Assembly: GCA_026182355.1 (NCBI GenBank)
Contig: JAPFBL010000049.1
Location: 186,001 to 250,000, forward strand
Length of the DNA: 64,000 bases
From: Hermatobates lingyangjiaoensis
Taxonomy: Eukaryota; Arthropoda; Insecta; Hemiptera; Hermatobatidae
Reading direction: 5' to 3'
The translations under genes were made by a program, and so were the position numbers. Shown here in pieces: positions 1-12,061 of this stretch. How positions within the stretch are numbered: position 1 is the first letter of the stretch; every line of letters starts with the position of its first letter. The notes under the pieces are model-generated. The model was not told the origin of the DNA. It was given only the letters and a program-made list of their open reading frames with translations, and did not search any database.

Positions 1-2298
1 TGTTTTAAATGGAATTCTGAATATAGCGAAATGATGATAGTATTAACACAAAGTGACATGAAGTAAAATAAATTGAGGAAATCTTCAAAGTAGAGTGGTC
101 TGACCAATTGATAAGAACTATATGCGATAACTATCATACATAAACTATTACCAAAAACTAAAATTTGTAAGAGTTTTACATCGAAACTATAATAAAAACA
201 TCCAGTAAGTTGGCATGATTCAAAATAATTACATGTATAAAAATAATTTATCCTAGCCAAGTTGGGTGTAACAAATAGTAAATTATAAACTAACTTGAAA
301 AATATTTAAATAAGTTCAATTGTAAGGACAAATTTAATGACAATATTAGATAAATATTGAATATTTATCTAAGTCAGCAAGATCTGGTTGCTAAAACATA
401 CATCCCTTTGTATATCTCATTTACCAGTTCCACCTTAGTTCTACTATTTACTGCCATTCGACCAGAAGGAAATAATTTGAAATGATGCATGCACCTAGCT
501 AAGGTTTAGATAAGAAACACTGTATTGGTATATAGATAACGAAAATTTACATTTAAATATTTCAGAAGAAAAAATATATTAATTTTTGAGAACAACAATA
601 TTTTTTAGGAAGAAAAATAATGTATTTTATTTTATTTGTAGAATTGTTTTATATTTATTATTTGCATAATCATTATTGATAACAAGAAAAGTACAGCATA
701 ACTCTTTTTAATAAATTATTAAAGAAGTTTAAATGGAAAGAACTGATTTAGCGAGAAGGGGGATTTGGCGCTAACTTTAATTATTAGGAATAATTAAAAC
801 GCCAGCAATGTGCTGTTAAGCAAGCTGGCTCGTAGAGAAGTCGAACAAATCTTGTTGACAATTTAGGGATGCATTCTGCAGTGAGACATTACACTCTGTC
901 AAAAAACAATTTTAAAATCGGCTGTTGTGACATTTCTTCTAAGTAGAATACTGGCAATGTACAAGTGATAATCGAAAGAGGCAATTAATGAACTAACAGC
1001 TAGTGCATAAAACAGAAATCAAGAAAAGCACCCACACAAAAGAGTGACTCCTAGAATTGAAACATATTTTAACTTATACCGCAAGTAAACGTTATTTTAC
1101 CTCTTTACTACACATCTATAGAGGAAAATTCATACTATAAATTAAAGATATATCTAATTATTATTCAATTAAATATAATAAATCAATTGATACTAATGAA
1201 ATAAAATGAGGTAACGAAAATTATAATTTTTTTCAAATTTTAGATGCAATGAACAATATATGCCGTAATTATAATTATGACAAATATAATTAGTTAATTA
1301 TAATAGTAATAGGGTTATAGTATTTCACAAATAATTTCGCCGTTTCTTGGTTTTTTGCGACTTGATTTTCTTTTCATTTTTTGATGACTTAGGAACTGGA
1401 AGGTGAAACAAAATTAATGTAAAGTTGGTTTTTAGCTATCAGCAAATATAGCATTGCTCAATTATATCTCCATTTAAAAACCTTCATTAAAATTATTTAT
1501 TGTTCTTTCCAATATTTTTTATTTCAATAATCATTATCTATGTCTAAATTAAATAAAACAGACCTATTTATGAAATTTGCATTTACACTTTTAATATTTG
1601 TTTCATTAGAGCAAAAATAATTGGAAATGAGTATTTAATTTAAATTAACACTTGTATTATTGTATATTATTTTAACATGACTCAAAATATTATGATCAAT
1701 TTTGTAAAGTATTAGAGTCAAAGAGCAAAACAGTGAAAAACGTTTCTAGGTTTACAGAAGAAAATATAATGTAAAAGAGTTTTCACAAATAAATAGTGAA
1801 TATAAATATAAATATAAATTGAACATTCTTCCTTTTATATTTTAAGTCCAATGTTTGATTATTAAATAAAACCTCGGATAAATTTTAAACATTTTTAAAT
1901 TAAATTATGCTTTTTTAATAAGTAACAGAAAATAATATTTATGGGAAATTTATTTGAAAGAGTAATATATAAAATTATATAGGTCCGTGTAAATATAAAT
2001 AACTTCTGAATTTTTATGTCCAAACAAATTCTTGAATTGTTCTGGTGTAAACCTGCTAAGAATATGTATTCAATAAATATAGTTTGCAATAAAATTGCAT
2101 TTATTAATAAAAGGAAAGGAAAAATAATCGGATATTGTTTGCAAAGAATTGATTGGCAATGAGTCGAACCTAGCAACTAAATATTGAAAAAACACTCTTT
2201 GTTACAAGAGACCTAACGCTTCCTGAGTTTACAACTAAAAACTTTAAGGTGTTTCATCATTTTGTTAAGGTGTTAACAACACCTCGCAAAATAGCATA
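1..2298. other. AT-rich stretch without recognised features
   Basis: Very AT-rich sequence with stops in all frames. The longest open stretch, on the minus strand near 1895-2176, has low-complexity composition and no recognisable domain. No terminal inverted repeats or tandem arrays were seen. Confidence 0.6.
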
Positions 2299-2300
2299 TA

Positions 2301-3195
2301 CGAGGGTCGTCCAGAAAATAAGTTCCGTTTTGGTCTGTAGGGCGGTAGGAGTGTTTTGCCAAATCGCAACACCGCTCAAGAGGTAAATTGGATTAGAATG
2401 AGAGGTGGTTCTCAGTCGGTCATTACCAACGTCAGGGAGGTAGTTGAAATGGAGCCCTTCATGCACGTCCCCCACCTCGATCCCGTTCCCTCTCGAGTTT
2501 TTTTGCGCGGAGTGATTCAATTTCTTTATGCACAGGGTTTCAAATCAGTTAAATTCACGAACACTCATTTCTTTTATGGAGAAGGTGTAATGAGTGAATC
2601 AATGGTGAGGAATGGGTACGTGAATTTAAGCGGAAGAATTCAGCTCTCTAGGGACCCACCGGGCGGAAAACTTTCCGAAAGTCAAGTTTTCAAACAGATC
2701 TCATGGATGAGAATCGTGAGATGTCTGGGAACTTCAGGTGGATTTCATCCAGGTTTGAACGATCTTTGCGAATTGGCATTGTCGATTTCTGCGACAATTT
2801 CGTTCCGTCACAACTGAGGGTCTGCCTGAAACTAAATTTTGGGAATTTATTTGAATGTCTTCCCGCCTTAAATTCACGTACATCTCCTCACCATTGATTG
2901 ACTCATTACACCTTCTCCATAAACAGAAATGAGCTGTTCGTGAATTTGAACTGATTTGAAACCCTGTGCATAAAAAATTGAATCACTCGCGCAAAATACT
3001 CGAGAGGGAACGGGGATCGAGGTGGCGGGACGGACATGAAGGTTTCCATTTCAACTACCTGCCCTGACGTTGGTAATTGACCGACTGAGCCCAACCCTCA
3101 TTTTATACCTACCTCCTCTTTCGACGGTTTGCCGGATTTGGCAAACCACTCCTACTCTTACAGACCAAAACGGAACTTATTCTGGACAACCCTCG
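2301..3195. mobile_element. Foldback mariner-type element with arms of about 336 bp
   Basis: An 895-bp element flanked by TA on both sides, the target duplication typical of the Tc1/mariner superfamily. The outer ends begin CGAGGGTCGTCCAG and match inverted. The inverted repeat is far longer than a normal mariner end: 2301-2636 pairs with 2859-3195 with scattered mismatches. The arms contain a decayed copy of the start of a mariner transposase (GEGVMSESMVR in the left arm). The centre, read on the minus strand, continues this with SGRPSVVTE and then DEIHLKFPDISRF across frameshifts. The element therefore looks like two copies of the 5' end of a mariner joined head to head. It has no catalytic domain and cannot encode transposase. 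Confidence 0.8.
2640..3090 (-). pseudogene. Mariner transposase N-terminal remnant in foldback element
   Basis: On the minus strand, pieces of the N-terminal helix-turn-helix region of a mariner transposase are readable in different frames. The first part gives VIQFFMHR at about 3000. The part near 2800 gives SGRPSVV, the linker motif between the two DNA-binding helices, followed by a stretch resembling the second helix-turn-helix (HLKFPDISRF) and a possible ARWVP motif at about 2660. Several frameshifts and stops separate them. The catalytic D residues are absent. Confidence 0.6.
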
Positions 3196-3197
3196 TA

Positions 3198-3655
3198 TAA
3201 TTAAAATATTATCCATATATACTGTAGTTTTTCTTTGAGTATAATTCTTATTGGCCTGTTGTAAAAAAACTGCCTAACATATGTGATTCTTTCAAGGTTG
3301 TCCCAAATAATCCACCTTGACAGTGTTTCTAACGAGTATACAGCTAACAAAACCGTAAGCTATTAGATGAATGATACTGAATATTGACAACCATTCAAAA
3401 ACTGAATTATATAAGCAGCTATAGCATGGTAGTGTTAGTAAAAATATTTAGTGAAGCATATGGAGTAGCATCATTTAATTTGACAACGCAGAAGATAACT
3501 TGTATTGCTGGCTGTGAAGCAAAGTCCTATTGTAAGCAATCAGTAACAGATGACTTCCTACAGAAGTCAAGTTTTTAAATATCATACAAAATGTTCAAAA
3601 ATCATGAAAACTGATAATTGCACTTAGTCTTTTTTCCGATTTCTTACTTTGGCTG
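3198..3655. other. AT-rich spacer, nothing recognised
   Basis: No coding region or repeat was identified. The phrase at about 3298-3330 (GTTGTCCCAAATAATCCACC) resembles one end of a DNA transposon, but no partner end was found. Confidence 0.4.
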
Positions 3656-3825
3656 GATATATATATATATCTTTGTATTGGTCAGTGAGCTTTTTCACAT
3701 CTCCACAATTTTGTTTCTTTTTTCCTCTTCTGATGATGGCAAGAAAGCCGAAATGATCAATAATCATGGTTGTTGAACTTTTTTGTGTTTTATAATTTTA
3801 ACTTTAATAACATATATATATTAAA
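3656..3825 (+). mobile_element. PLE-type terminal fragment between two TA tracts
   Basis: A solitary fragment of about 170 bp bounded by short (TA)n tracts on each side. It contains the box CTGATGA at 3730, a GGC/GCC stem, then GAAA at 3750. This order is shared with the other Penelope-like terminal pieces in the window. No coding sequence accompanies it. Confidence 0.45.
3726..3770 (+). ncRNA. Hammerhead-like motif, degenerate
   Basis: CTGATGA at 3730-3736 is followed by one extra T, a stem GGC/GCC closing the loop AAGAAA, then GAAA at 3750-3753. After GAAA the sequence TGATCA is a palindrome, but the expected U and stem I partner are not clear. It is probably an inactive relative of the better copies at 17085 and 54210. 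Confidence 0.3.
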
Positions 3826-5130
3826 TGTATTTCTATATCACATATATATCATCTTACAGATATTAAAAACCCATAATGGCATTGCAGATATATAATAATA
3901 TACAAATTCTTAAAAAAAGCATTAAAAATGGAATGGAACAGATTAAAAAAAATCTGTTCCTTGGTTCATATTTTCAGTAAATTTTTAAAATTATAAATCT
4001 AGATGCAATTGTGAGTTTGTATGAAAACATAAGAAAAACGTATGGAAAATGTGAGTCATTGATGGACTTTTCAACTGAAATACACGTTTTTAAGTATCCT
4101 GTTGGAAGAGACATAAGCTTCTGCAAATTGGCCATACTTGTTTTATTATATATCTCTGTGCGGTGTGTGCTGTGTGTCTGTAGTTATCCGGGTTATATCA
4201 AATAATTTGTCATATGCCCTGGTTAAATTGATAAAGATATTATACAAAATGAAGGAAAATATTGATAATAAATATTAATTGTGTTTTAAATTAATCAAAT
4301 AGAAGAAGTAAATGATTCAGGTATGCTTAATAATAACTTGCCAAAGTACATTACTTTATTAACTGCGTTTTGCCTGAGCTCCTGATGTAAAAGGAAAAAG
4401 AACTTTGCTAGTGTACTTTTGTAGTTGTTAAAAGTGCTGTAATAAGAATGGTATAGTACTCGTGAAAATGGATTTACAAATGCCGACAGCTGTATTTTTT
4501 GACTGCTATTTAGTCATTTTTTTGCTGTATGCATGGGCGGATGGGAGTATCTCGAAATGTTTGTAAAGGTGCTACAGGTCACACTGTTTGATTGATTACA
4601 TTGAACAAAAACAGCCATCCTGCGCAGATAAGGAGTCTAGTTTTTGAACAATATTATATTATAAAAACGCACTTAATTTACCTTCATGTGATTTTTGAAA
4701 CATGCATGTTTTGCAACTTCTAATTCCTCATTGTTGAAAATTTTCAAATAGTATACAACTAACATTTAAAGTACTTGGGAAAACTGTTAATTGTTTAGAA
4801 AGGTCAGTATTCTTCAAAAGGTACATATTTTTCACTTAAGACTGGGTCTGATAAATTTTAAAAATAGTACTGGACAGTCTTTTTGGCGGATCTTAATGAA
4901 ATCAAAGAAAAATAAATCTTTAGACTAGGATTTTAGATAGTCATTACAGTAAATTTTTTGTATTAGGAAAATGTTTTTTCTTGGCTAAATCAGTGACAAC
5001 TAAATTATAAAATATTGCATATGGTATTTACCAAATATCGGTAAGCTATAATAATATTTCAAAACAATTGTTTCGCTAAAATTGAACAACTTGGCAAGAA
5101 CGACGCAAAACCCAACTTTCATTCACCCCT
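3826..5130. other. AT-rich stretch without recognised features
   Basis: No open frame with a recognisable domain, no tandem repeat and no terminal inverted repeat was seen in this stretch. Confidence 0.5.
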
Positions 5131-5904
5131 ATATGTTCTACTTGCATTTTTTAATATTAACTTAATGATTTAGAATTATGTCATTAAATCATTTCAATTC
5201 TTTCATCAAACCTCTAAACATCAATTTTATTTCAATCGGTTCACTTAAAATATTTCTTAGTCAATGTAAACAAATCCGACAACTATAACAGGTGATCCAT
5301 TTGTCCAGGATGAATGTTCAATTTTTATAGACTTACTGCTCTTGGCGGTAATTGATATTTGACGAATTTATTATTATATATTGCTAATTTTTTAATTTTT
5401 TTTTTAGAAAATTTGATCGTTATGTATTGAGTCTTTATCGTAAAAAAACATATTATTAATACATAAAATGTAATATAACGCGCCCTTCGCTGATGTAATT
5501 TTGAAAAAAAATACCTCTATGGTATGAATTGTATCTTTCTAGAAGCATTCAGATTGAATCATAACTCAAAATTTCTATATTTTATTGAAAAAAAAAAGAT
5601 TTTATTTGTTCTAAAAATCTAAGCATTTTTTCAGATATTGCTTTTGTTGACTCTATTTTATTTTTTGTTTTTATTTTATTTTTTAATTCTCTAGAGCTAG
5701 AGTTTAGGAAAAGCAATTTTCGTCTAAAAACACATTTTGGTAAAAAAGGGACTTTCCCATCATGCATAATTGCTCCTAAAGAATAGGACATCCAAACGCA
5801 TTGAGGCTCATTTTCGTTTAAATATTAATTTGATCCATCTAAGATTGTGGACTCTAGCATCCCCGCAAACTTCAGATTCACACCCACCCATCCACACACA
5901 TACA

Positions 5905-5971
<67 letters not shown>

Positions 5972-5974
5972 TCA

Positions 5975-6024
<50 letters not shown>

Positions 6025-6075
6025 ACCCACCCATCCACACACATACACTCACACACACATACACACACACACACA

Positions 6076-6118
<43 letters not shown>

Positions 6119-6141
6119 TCAAACACACACACACACTCACT

Positions 6142-6213
<72 letters not shown>

Positions 6214-6327
6214 TATCATCGAAAAAACGTCATACATATATTTAATTGACCTTGAAACACGTAAATCCGTCAAAATTTCGAGATCAAATTTTTTCGTGAT
6301 CACTGTACGTTACTTTCAGTAAAGTAA
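5130..6327 (+). repeat. Family R dispersed repeat, copy 1, with internal (CA)n
   Basis: This copy shares long stretches with 62340-63095 (same strand) and with 26722-27790 and 39095-39480 (opposite strand). Shared landmarks in order are AAACATCAATTTTATTTCA, a GGTGATCC block, GACTTTCCCATCATGCATAA, GATTGTGGACTCTAGC, the (CA)n tract, then CGTCAAAATTTCGAGAT and a palindromic end around ACTTTCAGTAAAGTAAA. No coding potential was found. The family could be a non-autonomous DNA element, but its true ends and target duplication were not established. Confidence 0.6.
5879..6212. repeat. (CA)n microsatellite, about 330 bp
   Basis: A long CA tract interrupted by CTCACT, CCATCCACACACATACACT and CAGACA variants. 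The phrase with CCATCCACACACATACACT occurs twice, near 5888 and 6031, showing internal duplication. Long open frames here encode only TH or VC dipeptide repeats and are not genes. Confidence 0.95.
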
Positions 6328-7241
6328 AAATTTATTAACAATGCCAGTCAAAACTACCTTAAAATATGAAATATGTATTTAAGTAAATTCTAATAAAGGT
6401 CTGCGTAAATGTGATTTGAAAATGTAAATATTTACACAGTCTTATATACTGTACCAATTTAAAATACCAGTGACAAAGTTATAGAGTAGTTAATATTTTC
6501 TTTGCATTATAGTATTTTTGGTTTTTAAATAAAAAAAAAATACGCATTAGATACACATGGAAGATGTCTAATTGGATGTTGAAACTGAAGTTATTTGTTT
6601 ACACTGCACCGTCTTATACAAACATATTCTCCTTAAAAGAGTAATGGTTGTCAAACATTTGACAATGTTTGTAAATAATATGCTGGCAGATATTTCAACG
6701 CCAAAAATGTGTAACTCTATGCAAGATCTATCAGATTTGAATGAACTAGTAATATTGTATGGCAGCATATGTTTCTTTAATTATTTAATAGAACATAACA
6801 CTAAATAGAGTTTTTTAATTATAAAAAACACTGATCAAGTTAAGTATAGAGCATTCAATTGGCATATATTGTAATTTAGTTATATTAACGGAGCATAGTC
6901 TCGTAAGAAAGTTTACATTGCAGCAAGCTTATGCCACAGAAGAGCAGGTTTTATAAATATCAGATCACCTAAGGATTAACTGGAAACGTAATTAGTAATT
7001 GAATGTTACTAGAAATAGTGATTGTGATTACGATTAATGATTAATGAATCCCACAACAAATCTGATAGATAATTAATATTTAGTATATTTCTTTGTACCA
7101 CACAAATAATAGCACATTGCAATTAAAATATACTGGCTTAGCTCAATCGTTTTTCTCACATACCAATCAGTTTTGGCACTTGTTCATTGTCATGAGGTTT
7201 CTATTGACGAGTTTTGGTGGGAATGATGTTGATTAGTAATA
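6328..7241. other. AT-rich stretch without recognised features
   Basis: A short open frame at 6572-6808 has no recognised domain and is overlapped by another on the opposite strand. Nothing else was seen. Confidence 0.5.
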
Positions 7242-7500
7242 TGAGCCGCTTATTTTGAAAGTGGCCTAATTCCATTTATGTTAAAATCGAGATATTTAAG
7301 GGTTTGCGTTTTACAAAATTTAAAAATATTGTCATTTTATTTATTAACTAATTTTTGTTATAAAAATTCTTAGTAATTTTAAATAAATTTTGTACAATTT
7401 GCTGCAAAAGGTAAAGATATCGTAAAAATTTAATTATTTAAATAGCTAGCTAAATTTTTTTGGAAAATGGAATTAGGCCACTTTCAAAATAAACGGCTCA
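7242..7500. mobile_element. Mariner-like MITE with 37-bp terminal inverted repeats
   Basis: A 259-bp non-coding element. The left end at 7242-7278 begins TGAGCCGCTTATTTTGAAAG and its inverted match lies at 7466-7500. TA flanks both ends, as expected for Tc1/mariner target duplications. The interior is AT-rich and has no transposase. The clear ends suggest fairly recent movement by a transposase encoded elsewhere. Confidence 0.8.
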
Positions 7501-7584
7501 TATATCTCTTGAGAATTGTCAAGTTCCAAAACCTGTCTAGATGTGAGGAAAACATTGCTTGTAAGATTTTAGCTATTAATATTA

Positions 7585-7603
7585 ATACGAATACTAATAC
7601 CAA

Positions 7604-7647
<44 letters not shown>

Positions 7648-7677
7648 ATAATAATAATAATAATAAGAATAATAATA
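7585..7677. repeat. (ACT)n / (AAT)n trinucleotide microsatellite
   Basis: AATACT and ACC-type triplets lead into about 14 ACT triplets, followed by AAT triplets with a few changes. The open frame across it encodes polythreonine and polyasparagine and is an artefact of the repeat. Confidence 0.95.
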
Positions 7678-7699
7678 TTGAAGAACATTTTCTTGCTTT

Positions 7700-9512
7700 C
7701 ATTAGGTTTACATGAGAATGTAATGAGTTGTTATTCTTGGTTATCTAGCCACAACTCAGCCTGTGGACTAATTTATTAAACACACTTGCTTCCAAGTCAT
7801 TTTGTATTTCTTGTCTACATTTTGTTCTGGCTTGATGCGAGTAGAGTTTTCCTGGCACTCATTTTATGTTATATTCAAATCTAAAATAGTTAACCATTCA
7901 GCTAATAGTGAGTAACTTCAAAGAATTTGAGTTTGAGTAGTGGTTAATAATGTTTTTCCACTTGGCCTTAATGACCACCTCTAATTAGTTTTTTCACGTA
8001 ATAAAGATACCAATAGCTGCTCCACTTCGGTAAAATGAATTGAAAATATTATTTTAGGCAAGTAATGATTATCACCTGACTCAACTTCTAATAATGATAA
8101 GAAAAGATTTAATCAATACAAAGACTCTATTGTAACATCAAGAGAGGCCACAGATGCAACATTAAACTTTTGGGATTATAGAGTGAGCCCTTAGATGATA
8201 TGTTTAATTTAATATTAGCTATTAACAAAGAGATTAGTAAAAAAAATTGTTTTCTTATTATATAGGAATATTTATTTTGATAAAAAATATTAATGTTTTA
8301 TAATATTTGACCAGGCTGGTCAAATTCTAAATTAAATTAAATTAAATTTTAAAAAGAATATCCTCAATAATAACTAAAATTGAACAATGTTTGCATGAAT
8401 AAGCAAATTACCTCCATAGGAGCATACAAGCAACGTTAAAAACAGAGTTCTTGATGAAAAGCATAAAGTTTCCATATTAATAATGATGATTACGATTACC
8501 TCAGATAATAAGATTATACACGATAATATACGATTACCTCAGAATTAAATGTTACGTACAAAACATAAAAAAAAATGATAGGCATTTATATGTAAAAGTA
8601 TCTATTAATAAGTTACTTACATTGAAATAACAATTAATGTATTTGCTTGGCAAAATAACTATTTTGAATGAATCTTAAAAATAGCTAGAAATATTTTAAT
8701 ATAAGAAAATACTTATAAGAGATGATATTGTAGTGACTTCATTACTGACATCATTATTATCATACTATGAAATAGCATTCATATCCCACTTTATCACTGG
8801 TAACTATTTTAGTTTTTTACTTTAATCTTCACCTGAGTTTTGTACATTCTATAATTTGCAAACACAGTGTCAATAGTTAAACCCTCATTCAAGAGAAGTT
8901 CGTAAGTATGATGTGAAGAGCAAAACTACTTTTGTTTATTTCATTATAAATATAAACATTTTCAGAAATTGAATTCAAATCCTATAAAAACTGAAAAACA
9001 TTCATTTTTATAACCTTGATTATAAATTAATAATTGGTATAATAACTACTGTTAACCAATATTAATATTTATGGCTATGAATATTATAAATTTCACTAAT
9101 AGAAAAGAAATACCTAGTGAAAAATATATTGTAAATTAATGATGGAATGAATTAATAATTTACTAACTAAATGGAATTTACGGAAATTAAAAGTTGCCTT
9201 TTATGTTTTTACCAAGCTTCTATTTACGAAACTAGAACTCTTATTGTCATCTTACTATGAGGACGCTGATTGTAACTTTGGTACAGGCTGATTCAATCTA
9301 ATATGTTTGAACGAGTTAATTAGGCTAAGTTATAAATCTAGAACATACTCATCGTATCAAATTCAATAAACGTTACAATCAAACAATATTAATCTGAATA
9401 AATAATTTAGTTAATTAATGAATCGGTAAACGCTCTTTCCTCGTGCCAGAATGATTGAACTTCCTTGGCACGTCACAGATTACTCTTACTTGGCTTGGAC
9501 GGTGAACGAACT
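7700..9512. other. AT-rich stretch without recognised features
   Basis: No coding sequence, terminal inverted repeats or arrays were recognised. Short near-repeats such as GATTACCTCAGAT near 8500 and 8530 are local duplications. Confidence 0.5.
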
Positions 9513-9551
9513 ATAATAATTATTTTGGTTACGCACCAAAATAATTATTAT
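9513..9551. repeat. Perfect 17-bp AT-rich hairpin
   Basis: ATAATAATTATTTTGGT at 9513-9529 pairs perfectly with 9535-9551 across a 5-nt loop, TACGC. A second partial copy of the arm follows at about 9556-9574. The flanks show no gene that it might terminate. Confidence 0.7.
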
Positions 9552-9574
9552 TTGAAATAATAATTATTTTGTCA

Positions 9575-12059
9575 GGGTAGTTTGTTTTATGTCACTGCTA
9601 TACTTCTTTTGACCTTTACTTTTTTTATATAATTCATACTAAAAGGTAATCTTATTTCCCCCATTGAAAGAAATGTAATATAATGATATATTATCAATCC
9701 TTAATGTGGAAAAAAACCTGTCGAGTAAAAATAGGTGGATACCTGACAGGGTTGTGTCAAAACGTAGGCAAATAAAGGACGCCGGTTTTAAATTTTTATA
9801 TTTTTTTTTGCCAGGTGATGTTAAAGAGAAAAATTTTCGGATAGGAAGTCTTGGGAGTAAAATTTATAATCGACTATGTGGTTTCAGATTTTCGAAAGTC
9901 AGTTATATTAAAAATATTTTAATCTGAATAATGTGGCATCTATTTTTTACATATCCTCTTAAATATAAGTGTTAAAGTTTTACAAGTTGTTCAAATCTAA
10001 AAAGTTTTATTCAGCACTCTCCAAGATGGAATGTAATTTTCATTTGCACCAAACCTATTACGTGGCACCCCCTTAAGTTAAGCATAGTGCAAATCATAAA
10101 TAGTTATAATAAACTTTCTTAAAACGTCCCAAGAAAAACATACATGTTATTCATGAAATGTATTTTATAACCAACTGATCATTTTATTGTCAAGTGAGGA
10201 ATTCAATTAACATCTGATCTAAAACAGATTTAATAAAAAGTAACGAGTCCGTAAACATTGTGAATAACATTAGTACCTTATTATCCTTAATTGGGTTAAG
10301 TCTGAACTACTTTAAAGTATTTGATACTCCTTGATTATAAAAAACCATAATGGTTTAACTAAAGACTGCGGAGTAAAATTAATAAAGTATAGAATTCAAT
10401 TCAACTAAAAATTTTCTAAAATTATATTTGTGGTTCCTTTGAGGTAAGTATCAAAACAAAAACCTGGTTTTCTAACTAGAAAAATGGAAAGTTCAGGAAT
10501 AAAAATAATTTTACAATAATTGGATTGTACCTGTGTGCTTCGTAATGAAAGAAAAGTAATTATGAACATCTTTTATATTTTTTGTAAAAACGATTTCTAT
10601 AAAAAACATACGTAATGAATAGTAATTGTGTTTAATGAACATAAGTAGTTTAAATTTGCTGTACAAAACTATACTTATCATAGTATTGTACCTTTCAGAA
10701 AGTCTAAAAACAATTCTACGTTATTAAGATACAATAGTAAATAGGAATTGTTTTTAAAGATATACAAATTTTCCAACTTCTAATCAGGATTAACACAATA
10801 GACCGTCCAAATATTTTACATATTTCTTGGTCATTATCTCTAAATTATTTCTACCTCAACTAAATTAATATAAACATACAATATATTGTAATATTAATAC
10901 CTTTTATGAATGAGAATTAAGTTACATGGATAAGTACTACAGAGAATATTATTATTGAATCAAATTTTCGTAATTTGAACTTTGAAGTTAAAAAGAATTT
11001 TATAAATTCAAAGTGATTAACATTTTTTCTAAAATGATTTATTCTTCACCAATTTTAAAATGTCAATTGAATTTATTGAAGTAATATTTTCCGTAAAATT
11101 GGTTGATTCAGTGCCAATTAATTATTCAAATTTATTGAATGGAGTAAGTACAATAGTTGACAGCATAACTTCAATATCGCTGGAGTTATATAACTCAAAA
11201 GTAATTACTCCCTTGATGTTTATTATGTAAATAACTTTATTGAAACTCTTAATTGTGTATTATATTTGTGAAAGAACTATTTATTAAAAAAAAAGTAAAA
11301 GTATATTTAATTGTATAAAAAGAAAAGTGTTTAATTGGTAAGTAATTTAAATCTTATAATTATTTATAAGTTTTACCATTTGTGAATTTAATTTTCTTAT
11401 TTCATTAAAAAAGTTGGATTTCATTTTAAAAGCAGTTTATTTCTCAAAAAGTTTGACTGGATTGTTACTAGAAGAGCAGACCTGAAGTATATGCAGAGTG
11501 GTGTAGGATATCCAATTTCAATCCATTGAATTTCTTTCTTATTCAAAAATGGGGGACTTGGTACCTCTTATACGATTCCACAACTGTGTACCTATTTATT
11601 TTCAATGCGAATCAAACCATTCAAACACCCATAATACTCCGAAACTTAAACTCATTAACATTTATTAAATATGTCACAATTATTTCTCTAAAATATTTTC
11701 TGGCTATGTGATATTGGATTTGTCTCAAATATCCCACTTAACATGACATTATGTTACTGACAACTGCTATAATACGAGTAATACTAAAGAAGTGCGGGGA
11801 AATTTAGAAATTTTTTTCAACTCAATTAATTAGAGTTCTTGACTGGTGTTAGCGATACAAATTTTTAAACATTTCTTTCTCGTGTTCAAACAATTACAAA
11901 CCAATGAATTGGTTTAAAATAAATACATTGTTTTCAAAATAATTAACAGTTAATAGTAGTTTGATATTCTTTCGTCTTTAAAACTGGACTAAAGTAGATT
12001 AAAAACTAGAGAATACTTACATTAAAATATATATATGAGTCATCTCACGCATATCTTTA
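9575..12059. other. AT-rich stretch without recognised features
   Basis: A 73-codon open frame at 9706-9927 has no recognised domain. No transposon ends were seen. Confidence 0.5.
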
Positions 12060-12061
12060 TA

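Noticed and set aside
5770..6249. Long open frames of TH and VC repeats across the CA tract, and similar frames at 40527-40884, 41685-41923 and 62859-63065
   Set aside because: They are translations of dinucleotide repeats, open in several frames on both strands.
7467..7715. Polythreonine / polyasparagine or polyvaline open frames
   Set aside because: They are an artefact of ACT and AAT triplet repeats.
9513..9551. Transcription terminator hairpin
   Set aside because: There is no gene or T-run context; it is an AT-rich palindrome in a eukaryotic intron.
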